Notes under the pieces: model-generated | Told to the model about the DNA's origin: nothing | Databases searched by the model: none | Seen by the model: the letters and a program-made list of their open reading frames with translations, nothing else | Program-made: the position numbers and the translations under genes | Shown here: positions 1 to 9,781 of the stretch, piece by piece | Numbering within the stretch: the stretch's first letter is position 1 | How the letters are laid out: each line of letters starts with the position of its first letter | From: JABDIP01 sp965250245 | Lineage (GTDB): Bacteria; Pseudomonadota; Alphaproteobacteria; DSM-16000; Inquilinaceae | Reading direction: 5' to 3' | Length of the DNA stretch: 64,000 nucleotides | NCBI GenBank assembly: GCA_965250245.1 | Contig: OZ252296.1 | Location: 4,278,001-4,342,000, forward strand

Positions 1-1699
<1,699 letters not shown>

Positions 1700-1972
1700 G
1701 TAGGTGGATTCGCGGAACACGCCCTTGGACACCCTTGCTGCTTGCCCGTGCGGGCCGCCAATCGGTGCCCCCCAAAGCGACGACCTAGACCCGGCAGAGA
1801 TATAGCAACCGCCCGACGGGGCAACAAGTTGCACCGCTGGTGTCCCGGGGACGGGCGGCAACGCCACGGCCCTTGGCCAGGCATCGGCATCCGCCGGTCT
1901 CAGAGTCGTTTAGTTCTAGCATTTATTTCAGAAAGAACTGAAAATTCTGTCTTGTCGTGCTATGCTGATGTC

Positions 1973-2467
1973 ATGTCATCCCATACCGAACCGCAGCCCC
2001 TGACCTGGTGGCATCTCTTTGGCCGGCCGATCGCGGCCTATGTGCTGGCGTCGGTTGCCGCGGGCTGCTTTATCGGAATGGTGACCCTGCCCTTCCTGTC
2101 AGGAGCGGATCTCATCCGGGAGATGTCGGGAAGCCTGGCATTCGGCTTGATGTGGTCGCCGTTCATCGCCGTCATCGCGGCCCTGCCCAGTATCACCGCC
2201 TTGGTGATCGCCAAGGCGCTGGTGCTGCCGCGCGGGATCACGGACGCAATCGCCGGCGGGCTGATCGGGGCCGTCATGATCACTCTGCTCGTGCAGCTGA
2301 TGTCGAGCAGCGGCCGGCTGGACGGGACGGTCATGATCGAAGCCCTGCGGTTTGGGGCCGCCGGGGTTGTCGGCGGGTATGTCTACTGGCTGACCAATGG
2401 CCGTCCACAAAATCGCCAACAAATGGAGGCGAATTCCCGCCAGATCGACTTCTCGATTTTCGACTGA
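1973..2467 (+). CDS. Small four-helix membrane protein, paralogue A
   Basis: A 164-residue integral membrane protein of no family I recognise. After a short N-terminus come about four hydrophobic segments, a GRP motif before helix 1 (LFGRPIAAYVLAS) and a second GRP motif near the C-terminus (NGRPQNRQQ). The ATG at 1973 is chosen because everything upstream in frame is not membrane-like and lies over an AT-rich, promoter-like stretch (about 1912-1965). The next gene encodes a protein with the same helix arrangement and the same two GRP motifs, so the two look like a tandem duplication. Function unknown. Confidence 0.7.
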   Translation: MSSHTEPQPLTWWHLFGRPIAAYVLASVAAGCFIGMVTLPFLSGADLIREMSGSLAFGLMWSPFIAVIAALPSITALVIAKALVLPRGITDAIAGGLIGAVMITLLVQLMSSSGRLDGTVMIEALRFGAAGVVGGYVYWLTNGRPQNRQQMEANSRQIDFSIFD

Positions 2468-2475
2468 TAGGTCCA

Positions 2476-2919
2476 ATGCCGTCCGACACGCACAGCGGAT
2501 CCAAAAGCATCTGGCAGGCGATCGGCCGACCTCTCCTCGCGTATTGCGCGGCAGCGTTGGTAGCGGCGTTCGCGCTCCTCGTCCTGGAACCATGGTTCCT
2601 GGGGTCGAAATCGGACCTCGACCCCCGCCATCTGAAATCGTTGCTGCTGTTCTGGCCACTTGCGGGATTGATCATCGCAGTTGTCGCCGGATTGCCGACC
2701 TTCCTCATCGCCGGATTCATGTTCACGACCAGGATCCCTCGCGGCATTGGTGAGATTTGCACCGGCGCGTTCATCGGCTTCGTCGGCTTGTGCATGGTCA
2801 CCGGGTTCCGTATTCACCTCATGGTCTCGGAGTCCTTGACTTTCGTCGTGCCCGGGGCTCTGGCCGGCCTGGCGTACTGGCTGCTAGTCGGGCGTCCGAG
2901 AAACCGGCGCCTGAATTAG
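2476..2919 (+). CDS. Small four-helix membrane protein, paralogue B
   Basis: A 147-residue membrane protein starting 9 bases after the stop of its upstream paralogue, so probably co-transcribed. The two share IGRPLLAY / FGRPIAAY at the start, an IPRGI / LPRGI turn in the middle and GRPRNRR / GRPQNRQ at the end, with about four hydrophobic helices between. The start ATG at 2476 has the upstream stop TAG close by. I see no enzymatic motif. A heterodimeric or paired membrane protein is a reasonable guess; nothing in the sequence gives a function. Confidence 0.68.
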   Translation: MPSDTHSGSKSIWQAIGRPLLAYCAAALVAAFALLVLEPWFLGSKSDLDPRHLKSLLLFWPLAGLIIAVVAGLPTFLIAGFMFTTRIPRGIGEICTGAFIGFVGLCMVTGFRIHLMVSESLTFVVPGALAGLAYWLLVGRPRNRRLN

Positions 2920-2942
2920 CGGACCGGTTCGCTGAACTGCGC

Positions 2943-2971
2943 TTGCATCCCTCGGCCAGCTTGGCTATAAA
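2943..2971 (+). promoter_or_regulatory. Sigma-70-type promoter for rpmE
   Basis: TTGCAT (2943-2948) and TATAAA (2966-2971) are separated by 17 bases, and lie about 30 bases upstream of the rpmE start. This is a good housekeeping promoter match. Confidence 0.5.
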
Positions 2972-3001
2972 CCGCGCCTGTTTTTCGCGGAGCGCTGAGC
3001 G

Positions 3002-3229
3002 ATGAAGTCCGACATCCACCCGGATTACCATGAGATCACCGTCATCATGACGGATGGGACCGAGTTCAAGACCAAGAGCACCTACGGCAAGGAAGGTGAC
3101 TCCCTGCGTCTGGACATCGACGCCAAGACCCACCCGGCCTGGACCGGCGTGCACCGCGTCGTCGACCGGGGCGGCCAGGTCGCCAAGTTCAACAAGCGCT
3201 TCGCCGGCCTCGGCCTGAAGTCGAGCTGA
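3002..3229 (+). CDS. rpmE: 50S ribosomal protein L31 (bL31, zinc-less form)
   Basis: A 75-residue protein beginning MKSDIHPDYHEITVIMTDGT, the recognisable bL31 N-terminus, with the family segments HPAWTG and the C-terminal KFNKRF. It has no cysteines, so it is the C-minus type that does not bind zinc, as usual in alphaproteobacteria. It is monocistronic: a promoter lies directly upstream and a strong hairpin terminator begins 23 bases after the stop. Confidence 0.97.
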   Translation: MKSDIHPDYHEITVIMTDGTEFKTKSTYGKEGDSLRLDIDAKTHPAWTGVHRVVDRGGQVAKFNKRFAGLGLKSS

Positions 3230-3251
3230 CTTCCGGACATATCCGGTTCGC

Positions 3252-3279
3252 AAGGGCGCCCTTCGGAGGCGCCCTTTTT
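3252..3279 (+). terminator. Rho-independent terminator of rpmE
   Basis: A perfect 9-bp stem (AAGGGCGCC / GGCGCCCTT) with a 7-base loop, followed directly by a run of T. Confidence 0.85.
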
Positions 3280-3310
3280 GATTCCGGGTTTCTCACGCGG
3301 CGGAAGCAGC

Positions 3311-3460
3311 CCCCTCACCCTCCCGCTTCGCGGGTCCCTCCCTCCCTCTCCCCAAGGAGAGGGTAAAGCCGAAACGCCGCGTTTCCCTCTCCTCGGGGAG
3401 AGGGTTGCGGAGGCTTGGCGAGGCAGGTTGCCGAGCCCTAGCCGGAGCTGGGTGAGGGGG
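3311..3460. repeat. Palindromic CCCTCACCC repeat, subtype A
   Basis: An imperfect inverted repeat of about 150 bp that opens with CCCCTCACCCTCCC and closes with GGGTGAGGGGG, with CTCTCCCC / GGGGAGAG inner arms. The same element occurs at 46704-46852; a related subtype B occurs at 19320, 22756 and 61381. It is non-coding and intergenic in every case. Confidence 0.85.
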
Positions 3461-3480
3461 ATGAGGCCGGCGTGCCCGCA

Positions 3481-3606
3481 CTACACCCCGACCAGGGCGC
3501 GCAGGCCGTAGGAGAGGATGCCGAGCGAGACGACTCCGGCGGCCCAGATGCCGACGAACCAGGCAAGGCGGCGCAGGCCCAGCGGCAGGCGGGGGCGGTC
3601 AGCCAT
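3481..3606 (-). CDS. DUF2474-type small subunit of the bd oxidase
   Basis: A 41-residue protein with one transmembrane helix: a basic start (MADRPRLPLGLRRLAWFVGI) and then a hydrophobic stretch containing WAAGVVSLGILSYGLR. Small single-helix proteins of this kind (DUF2474, or CydX-like) follow the genes for cyanide-insensitive-type bd oxidases and probably stabilise the complex. Its ATG overlaps the end of cydB by 8 bases (ATGGCTGA), so the two are translationally coupled. Identification rests on size, helix and position rather than on a conserved motif. Confidence 0.8.
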   Translation of the reverse strand: MADRPRLPLGLRRLAWFVGIWAAGVVSLGILSYGLRALVGV

Positions 3607-4606
3607 GGTAGCCGCCATCCGGCGCCGTCTTGCCGCGGAAGACCCAATAGGCGTAGGCCGTGTAGCCCAGCACCATGGGCAGGGTCAGGGCGACCGCGAT
3701 CAGCACGAAGGTCAGGCTGGAGGCCGGTGCGGCGGCGGCCTGGATGGTCAGCGCCGGCGGCACGATGGCCGGCCACAGGCTGATCACCAGGCCCAGATAG
3801 CCGAGCAGGAACAGCGCGGCGGCCAACCAGAAGACCGGTCGCACCCAGTCGCGGCCGAGACCGATCCACAGGGCGAGCGAGACCGCGCCGGCGGTCAGCG
3901 GCACCGGTGACAGGTAGAGCAGGTGCAGATCGGCGAACCAGCGCTCGGCGATCGACTCATGCATCAGCGGCGTTGCGATGCTGACCAGGCCCATGAAGCC
4001 GGCCACCGACACTAGCAGCCAGCGCGACCAGCGCCGCGCATCGACCTGCAGCCCGTCGCCGGTCTTGGCCACCAGCCAGGTCGCGCCGAGCAGACCGTAG
4101 CCGCAGACCACGGCGATACCGGTCATCAGCGAGAACGGCGTCAGCCAGTCGAAGGTACCGCCGGCGAATTGCCGTTCGACGATTGTCACGCCCTCGATCA
4201 GCCCGCCCAGCAGCAGGCCCTGGGCGAAGGCCGCGATGACCGATCCGGCGCAGAACGCCTTGGTCCAGATATGTTTGCTGGTCACCGCCTTGGCGCGGAA
4301 CTCAAACGCCACGCCGCGGAAGATCAGGGCGAACAAGAGAAGCATGATCGGCAGGTAGAAGGCCGGCAGCGCCACCGCGTAGGCGGTCGGGAAGGCGGCG
4401 AACAGCACCGCGCCGCCGAGGATCAGCCAGGTCTCGTTGCCGTCCCAGACCGGGGCGATGGTGGCGATCATCCAGTCGCGGTCGGCCTCGCCGCGGGCCG
4501 CCGGGAACAGGATGCCGACACCGAGGTCGAAGCCGTCCAGCAGGACATACATGATGATGCCGAAGGCGATGACGCCGGCAGCGATGATCGGAAGGTCGAT
4601 GGCCAT
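3599..4606 (-). CDS. cydB: Cytochrome bd ubiquinol oxidase subunit II
   Basis: A 335-residue integral membrane subunit of the terminal quinol oxidase in the inner membrane. It begins MAIDLPIIAAGVIAFGIIMY and has the family hallmarks LLDGFDLGVGIL near residue 20 and DGNETWLI near residue 60, plus eight or so helices. The ATG at 4606 is chosen because the in-frame extension upstream is Arg/Pro-rich antisense-like sequence. It starts 11 bases after cydA ends, in the operon cydA-cydB-DUF2474. Confidence 0.93.
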   Translation of the reverse strand: MAIDLPIIAAGVIAFGIIMYVLLDGFDLGVGILFPAARGEADRDWMIATIAPVWDGNETWLILGGAVLFAAFPTAYAVALPAFYLPIMLLLFALIFRGVAFEFRAKAVTSKHIWTKAFCAGSVIAAFAQGLLLGGLIEGVTIVERQFAGGTFDWLTPFSLMTGIAVVCGYGLLGATWLVAKTGDGLQVDARRWSRWLLVSVAGFMGLVSIATPLMHESIAERWFADLHLLYLSPVPLTAGAVSLALWIGLGRDWVRPVFWLAAALFLLGYLGLVISLWPAIVPPALTIQAAAAPASSLTFVLIAVALTLPMVLGYTAYAYWVFRGKTAPDGGYHG

Positions 4607-4617
4607 CCAGTACCTCC

Positions 4618-5994
4618 CTATTCCGCCGGGCCGGGCTGGCGGGCGAGCTGCGGCACCGCCACCGGGCGGTCCGGCAGGGCGGTCATGTCCGGCCCCTTCG
4701 CGATCACCTTGCACAGGTAATAGAGGTAGGCGCCGAACAGCACGCCATAGACCAGCACGAACAGGGTCAGCGAGGTCGCGACCGCCGCCGCCGGGATCGG
4801 CGAGGCGCTTTCGGCGGTGCGCAGCAGACCGTAGACCGTGAAGGGCTGCCGTCCGATCTCCGCCACCAGCCAGCCGGCGATGGTGGCGATGAAGCCCGAT
4901 GGGATCGCGACGACGCAGAGCCGGTGCAGCAAGCGGTCCTCGTAGAGCCGTCGCCGGAAGCGCAGCCAGACGCTGTAGCCGGCGACCGCCAGCATGAAGA
5001 CGCCGATGCCGACCATCACCCGGAACGACCAGAAGACCGGCGCGACCGGCGGCTGGTCCGCGCGCGCCACCTCGTTCAGCCCCTTCACCTCACCGTCCAG
5101 CTCATGGGTCAGGATCAGGCTGGCCAGCTTGGGGATCTGGATGGCGAAGCGGTTCTCCTGCGCCTCCTGATCCGGCAGCGCGAACAGCACCAGCGGCGCG
5201 CCGCGCTCGGTCTCCCACAGCCCTTCCATGGCCGCGACCTTCATGGGCTGGTATTCCTGCACGTTGAGGCCGTGCAGGTCGCCGAGGAAGATCTGGGTCG
5301 GCGCCAGCAGGGTCGCCATCAGCAGGCCGAGCGACAGGCCGGTGCGGCCGATATCCTCGCATTGGCGCTTCAGCAGGTACCAGGCGGAGACCCCGGCCAC
5401 CACGAAGGCGGTGGTCAGGAAGGACGCCACCACCATGTGCGCCAGGCGGTAAGGGAAGGACGGGTTGAAGATGATCGCCCACCAATCGGTCGGCACGAAG
5501 ATGCCGTCGACCAGTTCCGCGCCGGCCGGGGTCTGCATCCAGCTATTGGCCGACAGGATCCAGAAGGCCGAGTTCAGCGTGCCCAGCGCGACCAGCAGGG
5601 TGGCCAGGAAATGCAGCCGCGGGCCGACCTTCTTCCAGCCGAACAGCATCACGCCGATGAAGCCGGCCTCCACGAAGAAGGCGGTCAGCACCTCCACCGA
5701 CAGCAGCGGGCCCATCACCGGCCCGGCGATCTCGGAGAACCGGCTCCAATTGGTGCCGAACTGGTAGGACAGGACGATGCCGGACACCACGCCCATGCCG
5801 AAGGTGAGCGCGAAGATCTTCGCCCACAGCCGGTAGATGCCGACATAGACCGGGTTGCCGGTCTTCAGCCACAGCGCCTCGACGGTGACCAGGAACCAGG
5901 CGAGCCCAATGGTCAGGGTCGGGAACAGGATGTGGAAGCCGATGGTGAACCCGAACTGGATCCGGGACAGCATCACTGTGTCGAGTTCCGGCAT
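4618..5994 (-). CDS. cydA: Cytochrome bd ubiquinol oxidase subunit I, cyanide-insensitive (CioA) type
   Basis: A 458-residue haem-bearing subunit that oxidises ubiquinol and reduces O2 to water. It starts MPELDTVMLSRIQFGFTIGF; the His after this block (H21) corresponds to the haem b595 ligand, the Glu-containing TAFFVEAGFIGVMLFGW is the proton and haem d helix, and RLAHM near residue 185 supplies the b558 His. The Q-loop between about residues 245 and 330 is short, which marks the CioAB-like class (low-affinity or cyanide-resistant) rather than the long-loop E. coli type. It is first in its operon. The promoter presumably lies in the 215 bp before 6210. Confidence 0.93.
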   Translation of the reverse strand: MPELDTVMLSRIQFGFTIGFHILFPTLTIGLAWFLVTVEALWLKTGNPVYVGIYRLWAKIFALTFGMGVVSGIVLSYQFGTNWSRFSEIAGPVMGPLLSVEVLTAFFVEAGFIGVMLFGWKKVGPRLHFLATLLVALGTLNSAFWILSANSWMQTPAGAELVDGIFVPTDWWAIIFNPSFPYRLAHMVVASFLTTAFVVAGVSAWYLLKRQCEDIGRTGLSLGLLMATLLAPTQIFLGDLHGLNVQEYQPMKVAAMEGLWETERGAPLVLFALPDQEAQENRFAIQIPKLASLILTHELDGEVKGLNEVARADQPPVAPVFWSFRVMVGIGVFMLAVAGYSVWLRFRRRLYEDRLLHRLCVVAIPSGFIATIAGWLVAEIGRQPFTVYGLLRTAESASPIPAAAVATSLTLFVLVYGVLFGAYLYYLCKVIAKGPDMTALPDRPVAVPQLARQPGPAE

Positions 5995-6209
5995 GCGCGG
6001 GCCACCTCCTCACGGTTGCGGAACAAGGGCATCACCGTCTCGCCGAAGTATCTACATCGCGATCGGGGAAAATACAGTCCCTTCGGGCGCAATCCAGCCA
6101 TGCGGAAACGGCCGAGGAAATCGCAACAAGCGGGTTGCAGCTGCAGGTTCGGCCGGATGTTAGCCCCCGGTTAAGCCGGGTACGCGACACTCATCCCATT
6201 ACGACCGCC

Positions 6210-7097
6210 ATGTCCTTATCGTCGACCATATTCGCGTCCGGACGATCATCCGGACGACCCGCCAGCGCCCATCAACGATGGAGACGCGGCCTGCCCCGGG
6301 TCTTGCCGGCGCTGCTGGCGCTGACCTGCCTGCTCCTGGCCGGGGAAAGCCGCGCCTTGTCCTGTGTCGGCACACCGGAGCCGCTGACGCTGGCGGCACT
6401 GTGCGTGGACGGCACGTGCTCCGATGTCATAACGGAGCGGCAGGAATCCTACTGGTCCTATATGTGCGGGCACGAAACCCGGCCGGTCATCGGACCGCCC
6501 GAGGCTTCATGGCCGGCCTTCGCCACCATTGCCAAGCGCTTCGGCACGCACGTCACCAGCGGGGTTTACGAAATCCGGACCGATGAGTGGTGTATCCACG
6601 CGATGGTCAGCACGAACGCCTGGGCTCAGGACCGGGCGCGCGGATGCCGGGAGCGGTCCTCGGTCCATCGGGTGTCGGAGGACCCGTCGCCGGCGGCCTT
6701 CGCGCGCGTGCGGTCGACCTGGGAATCCCGGGAGCGGCTTGGATTGGTGAGGGCGCTGCCGACCCTGTTCTTCGCGTCCACGGCGGCGATCAGCGTCGCC
6801 ATGCTGGCGACCGCCTTGATCGTCGGAGCGCCGTGGGTTCTCGCAAGCCGCGCCTATGGGCATCGCGCACGGCAAGTCATGGCGCTGGTGCTTGCCATCC
6901 CTGTACAAGTGCTTGTCGGCGCCCTGGCGCTGCAGGTGGCCCGCCGCCAGCCCATGGCACTGTTCGGCGGCGACGGCGGAGGCGATCCGATGGCCGTCAT
7001 TCTCATGCTGCTCTGTCTCGCGGTGCTGGTGATCTCCGCGATGCTGCAGGTCCCGGTCGCCGCCTACCACATCTGCCGATTGGCCTTCCGGCCCTAG
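6210..7097 (+). CDS. Uncharacterised exported or membrane protein with Cys-rich ectodomain
   Basis: About 295 residues. An N-terminal basic stretch and a hydrophobic segment (VLPALLALTCLLLAGESRA) look like a signal peptide or anchor. A roughly 130-residue soluble part follows with several cysteines (SCVGTPEP, LCVDGTCSD, YMCGHE, WCIHAM, GCRERS), suggesting disulfides in the periplasm. Three hydrophobic segments close the protein (from about residue 185). The ATG at 6210 is chosen over one 75 bases upstream because it sits just before the leader. I do not recognise the family, and no operon partner is evident. Confidence 0.65.
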   Translation: MSLSSTIFASGRSSGRPASAHQRWRRGLPRVLPALLALTCLLLAGESRALSCVGTPEPLTLAALCVDGTCSDVITERQESYWSYMCGHETRPVIGPPEASWPAFATIAKRFGTHVTSGVYEIRTDEWCIHAMVSTNAWAQDRARGCRERSSVHRVSEDPSPAAFARVRSTWESRERLGLVRALPTLFFASTAAISVAMLATALIVGAPWVLASRAYGHRARQVMALVLAIPVQVLVGALALQVARRQPMALFGGDGGGDPMAVILMLLCLAVLVISAMLQVPVAAYHICRLAFRP

Positions 7098-7122
7098 CCG
7101 GCCGGCTGATCCAATCCGCACC

Positions 7123-7138
7123 TGTGATCGCGATCACA
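7123..7138. promoter_or_regulatory. Perfect CRP/FNR-family palindrome
   Basis: TGTGATCGCGATCACA is an exact TGTGA-N6-TCACA match to the CRP consensus. It lies about 110 bp upstream of the membrane protein gene at 7247, downstream of the preceding stop, so it most likely regulates that gene. Confidence 0.55.
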
Positions 7139-7246
7139 GAAACAGCTGCAGTGACAGTATCTTAATCCCCTTGGTCTCTAGATTTCGTGCGTTGCCTGCA
7201 GGGGCGGCGGGCCCCTCACAAACCACCGTCACGCCACGGAGGGCCA

Positions 7247-7765
7247 ATGGTTTTCTTTGGATTGGAAATGCCGCTGAAGAGCTGGCTGCTGGTGTTGGCC
7301 GCGGCCGCCTTAGCGCTCATCATTCCGTTCGGGGTGATCGGCTCCATCGTGGCGCCGCTGCCCGAGCCGGTGAGCACCATCGCCGAGGTCGCGCTGGCCT
7401 ATGTCGGGTTCCCGGTACTGTTGTGCTACCTGCATTCCCGCAAGGTATTTGGCCGGGGCATGGGATCGGTCTTCTTTCGGGTCTACACCTGGTTCTACCT
7501 GCTCATCGGCGTGGCCGTGATGGTCGGCGCCTTCACCGCCGAGGAAGGGTTCAACCTCGACGGCTTCATCTTCGCCGTCCTGATGCTCGCGGTCGGTGCC
7601 GGCATGCTCTGGTGGGCAGGGAGGACCAAGGCCAAATTCGCCGCCGCGGTCGAGGAGGAGGCGGTCGCCCAGGCGGCCCTCGAGCGCGAAGAGGATATCC
7701 AGCGCCAGGCGGAGGCGATCCTGCGGGCCGAAGAGATGAAGCGCCAGCAAGGCGGCGCGAAATAA
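7247..7765 (+). CDS. Three- or four-helix membrane protein with coiled-coil tail
   Basis: A 172-residue protein. Residues 1-115 contain four hydrophobic helices (LKSWLLVLAAAALALIIPF first). The last 50 residues are a charged Glu/Ala/Arg-rich helix (VEEEAVAQAALEREEDIQRQ) that should extend into the cytoplasm and may form a coiled coil. The ATG at 7247 has a strong ribosome site (ACGGAGGG) 6-7 bases upstream, so it is preferred over earlier starts. A perfect CRP-like site lies upstream, hinting at control by a cyclic-nucleotide regulator. Family unknown. Confidence 0.72.
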   Translation: MVFFGLEMPLKSWLLVLAAAALALIIPFGVIGSIVAPLPEPVSTIAEVALAYVGFPVLLCYLHSRKVFGRGMGSVFFRVYTWFYLLIGVAVMVGAFTAEEGFNLDGFIFAVLMLAVGAGMLWWAGRTKAKFAAAVEEEAVAQAALEREEDIQRQAEAILRAEEMKRQQGGAK

Positions 7766-7770
7766 CGCCC

Positions 7771-7873
7771 AAATACGGGGACAGTATACTTATCTCGACC
7801 AAGATAAGTATACTGTCCCCGTATTTATGCAAGATAAGTATACTGTCCCCATATTTACCTGTCCCCATATTTA
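7771..7873. repeat. GGGGACAGTATAC inverted repeat with extra arms
   Basis: A perfect 25-bp inverted repeat (arms 7771-7795 and 7802-7826, 6-base loop) built on GGGGACAGTATACTTATCT, followed by a third copy of the arm (7831-7856) and a partial fourth (about 7858-7873). Same family as 21991-22094 and 40867-41009. Confidence 0.85.
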
Positions 7874-7889
7874 TGACATCCTTTGTTGG

Positions 7890-7915
7890 AAAGGGCGCCC
7901 GGTCGGGCGCCCTTT
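7890..7915 (-). terminator. Hairpin terminator downstream of phoX
   Basis: A perfect 11-bp stem (AAAGGGCGCCC / GGGCGCCCTTT) with a 4-base loop, 12 bases after the phoX stop on the minus strand. The T-tract is only three bases. Confidence 0.6.
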
Positions 7916-7927
7916 CGTCCGATCATC

Positions 7928-9439
7928 CTACAGCGCGCCGCGGCCCCAGGGTCCGCGGATGGCGAAGGTGACGCCGGGGGACTGCACGTTGGCGAACAGC
8001 CAGCGGCGGTAGAAGGTGGCGCCGGCCCATTCACGACCCTGGTAGTCGCCGGCCCCGTTATTGGCCGGGTTGTCCCAGAAATTCGCCTGGGTGCCCGGGA
8101 AGACCCGGTCGATGGTGGCGATGTCCGCCTCGGTCAGCACGATCCGGTTCTCGCAGAACGGGAAGGTTTCGCCCCGCTCGCTGAGGCCGATCAGCCGCTT
8201 GGGATTGGAGCCGCCATCCTCGCAGAGGATGATGCCGCCGCGCGGGCTGACCGCCAGATTGTCCGGCCCGTCCACATCGGTCGCGTCGCTGGCCTCGTAG
8301 AGCAGATGCAGGACTTCTGCGCGCGGATCGTACTGCCAGACCTGGCCGAGCTCGGCCGGGCCGCCATCGGTGGAGACGAAGTAGATCAGCCCGTCATCCT
8401 CCCAGCAGCCCTCGCCGCGGGAGAAGATGGCGGCGTCCGGGGCGGAGTCGAAGGCGCGGCCATTGACCGCCTCCGGATCCTGGACCCGCTGCCAGGTGAC
8501 GGTGAAGTAGTCGCCGACCTTCAACTGTCCGCCGCGGTTGGCCATGTCCTTGCGGGACTCGTCATTGACCACCATCGCGAACAGCTCGCCGCCATCACGC
8601 AGCAGCTCGCCCCGGCGGCGGCCCCGGCGCCACCGGCGGGTGCCGGCGCCCGGCTGGACGTATTTGTAGAAGCCGCTGGAGCCGGTGTCTTCGGTCTCGT
8701 AGACCACGCCGGTGCGGGGATCGACCGCCACCGCCTCGTGCGAGAACCGGCCGGCGGCGCGGATCGGCTGGCCGTCGCTGATGCCGAAGCCCGGCACATC
8801 GAAGATGTAGCCGTGGTTGAAGCCGTCATCCCGGTTGTTCCAGGTGTGGAAGGTCTCCTCGCAGGAGATCCAGGAATTCCATGGTGTCGGGCCGCCGGCG
8901 CAATTGCGGATGGTGCCGCCCAGGCTGGTATAGGATTCCACGAACCGGCCGCGCACCACGTCGAACAGGATGTTCGTCGTGCCGCCGAACTCGTTCATGT
9001 TGTACATGCCGCCGGGAACCAGGCACTGGTTGCTCTCGCCGGCCGACAGTTCGTGGTTGCGGACCAGCGAGATGTAGCGGCCGCGCCGGGCGCTCACCGC
9101 CATGCCGTCATGGTCGGTCGGGGTGGGACGGCCGTCGGACATGATCTGCCCGGTCCAGCCATAGGACATGTATTCGAAGCCCTCGGGCAGGGCCAGCAGC
9201 GGCAGGCCCGTATTCATGCACGGCTTGACGCTCAGCGGACCGTAATCGACGCGCCGGTCATCACCGTCGTCGTCATCATCATCGCGGTCGTTATCGTCGT
9301 CGTCGTGATCGTAGCCGTCATCATCATCGTCGTCGCGCCCGTGGGCCGACCGTGCCGCCAGCGCGGCGAACGCGACTCCGGCGCCCCCGGCCGTCAGGCC
9401 GGACGTGAGCAATCTCCTACGCGTGATATCGTCTGGCAT
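7928..9439 (-). CDS. PhoX/DUF839-family alkaline phosphatase, Tat-exported
   Basis: A 503-residue secreted phosphatase of the PhoX family, which releases phosphate from phosphomonoesters and uses Ca and Fe ions. The N-terminus MPDDITRRRLLTSGLTAGG is a Tat signal with twin arginine. Family features include VRNHEL, the WISCEET block and HEAVAVDP, then EDTGSSGFYKY. Residues about 36-63 are an unusual run of almost only Asp with His, Tyr, Asn and Gly. The ATG at 9439 puts the twin-arginine motif at residue 7; earlier in-frame starts would bury it. It is monocistronic, with a terminator-like hairpin downstream. Upstream GTGACA (9603) is at best half a Pho box. Confidence 0.85.
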   Translation of the reverse strand: MPDDITRRRLLTSGLTAGGAGVAFAALAARSAHGRDDDDDDGYDHDDDDNDRDDDDDDGDDRRVDYGPLSVKPCMNTGLPLLALPEGFEYMSYGWTGQIMSDGRPTPTDHDGMAVSARRGRYISLVRNHELSAGESNQCLVPGGMYNMNEFGGTTNILFDVVRGRFVESYTSLGGTIRNCAGGPTPWNSWISCEETFHTWNNRDDGFNHGYIFDVPGFGISDGQPIRAAGRFSHEAVAVDPRTGVVYETEDTGSSGFYKYVQPGAGTRRWRRGRRRGELLRDGGELFAMVVNDESRKDMANRGGQLKVGDYFTVTWQRVQDPEAVNGRAFDSAPDAAIFSRGEGCWEDDGLIYFVSTDGGPAELGQVWQYDPRAEVLHLLYEASDATDVDGPDNLAVSPRGGIILCEDGGSNPKRLIGLSERGETFPFCENRIVLTEADIATIDRVFPGTQANFWDNPANNGAGDYQGREWAGATFYRRWLFANVQSPGVTFAIRGPWGRGAL

Positions 9440-9781
9440 GTCGTGCCCCACTTTTTTTGCGATCGCATGAGTGACGTCCCGGCAAGCCGGTTCGGCTCCG
9501 GGACGGCCCCGACTCGCAGGCTCGGAATCAGGACCGGGCTTCAGGCTAGGCAGTGGGCGTGATGGTCGGATGAAACGGAAAAGTCGGTTCGCGGATGGTT
9601 TTGTGACAGCGGCGGATTGGCGGCCGCCGTCGAACGAATCCCCCGTCGTGTGGGGAATGCCACAGGCCCCGCGCGCCGATCGTGCCATCCCTTGGGGACC
9701 GGCGACATGCAGGCGGGCGGCCACAAACGCATCTCCGGGACCACATTGGCGGTGGCACGATCAGACGCGGAGGACGCGAGC
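9440..9781. other. Divergent intergenic region
   Basis: About 340 bp between phoX (leftwards) and the metallopeptidase-like gene (rightwards). It must hold the promoters of both. I see no convincing gene, repeat or operator. Confidence 0.5.

Noticed and set aside
1742..1972. Extended N-terminus of the 1973-2467 membrane protein
   Set aside because: The additional residues are Arg/Pro-rich, without a ribosome site, and lie over the upstream promoter-like AT-rich stretch.
7771..7873. CRISPR-like array because of repeated arms
   Set aside because: The units are inverted, of unequal spacing, and there are no spacers of constant length and no cas genes.
9596..9630. Pho box upstream of phoX
   Set aside because: Only one half (GTGACA / TGTCAC at 9603) is present; the second half does not match within the expected spacing.
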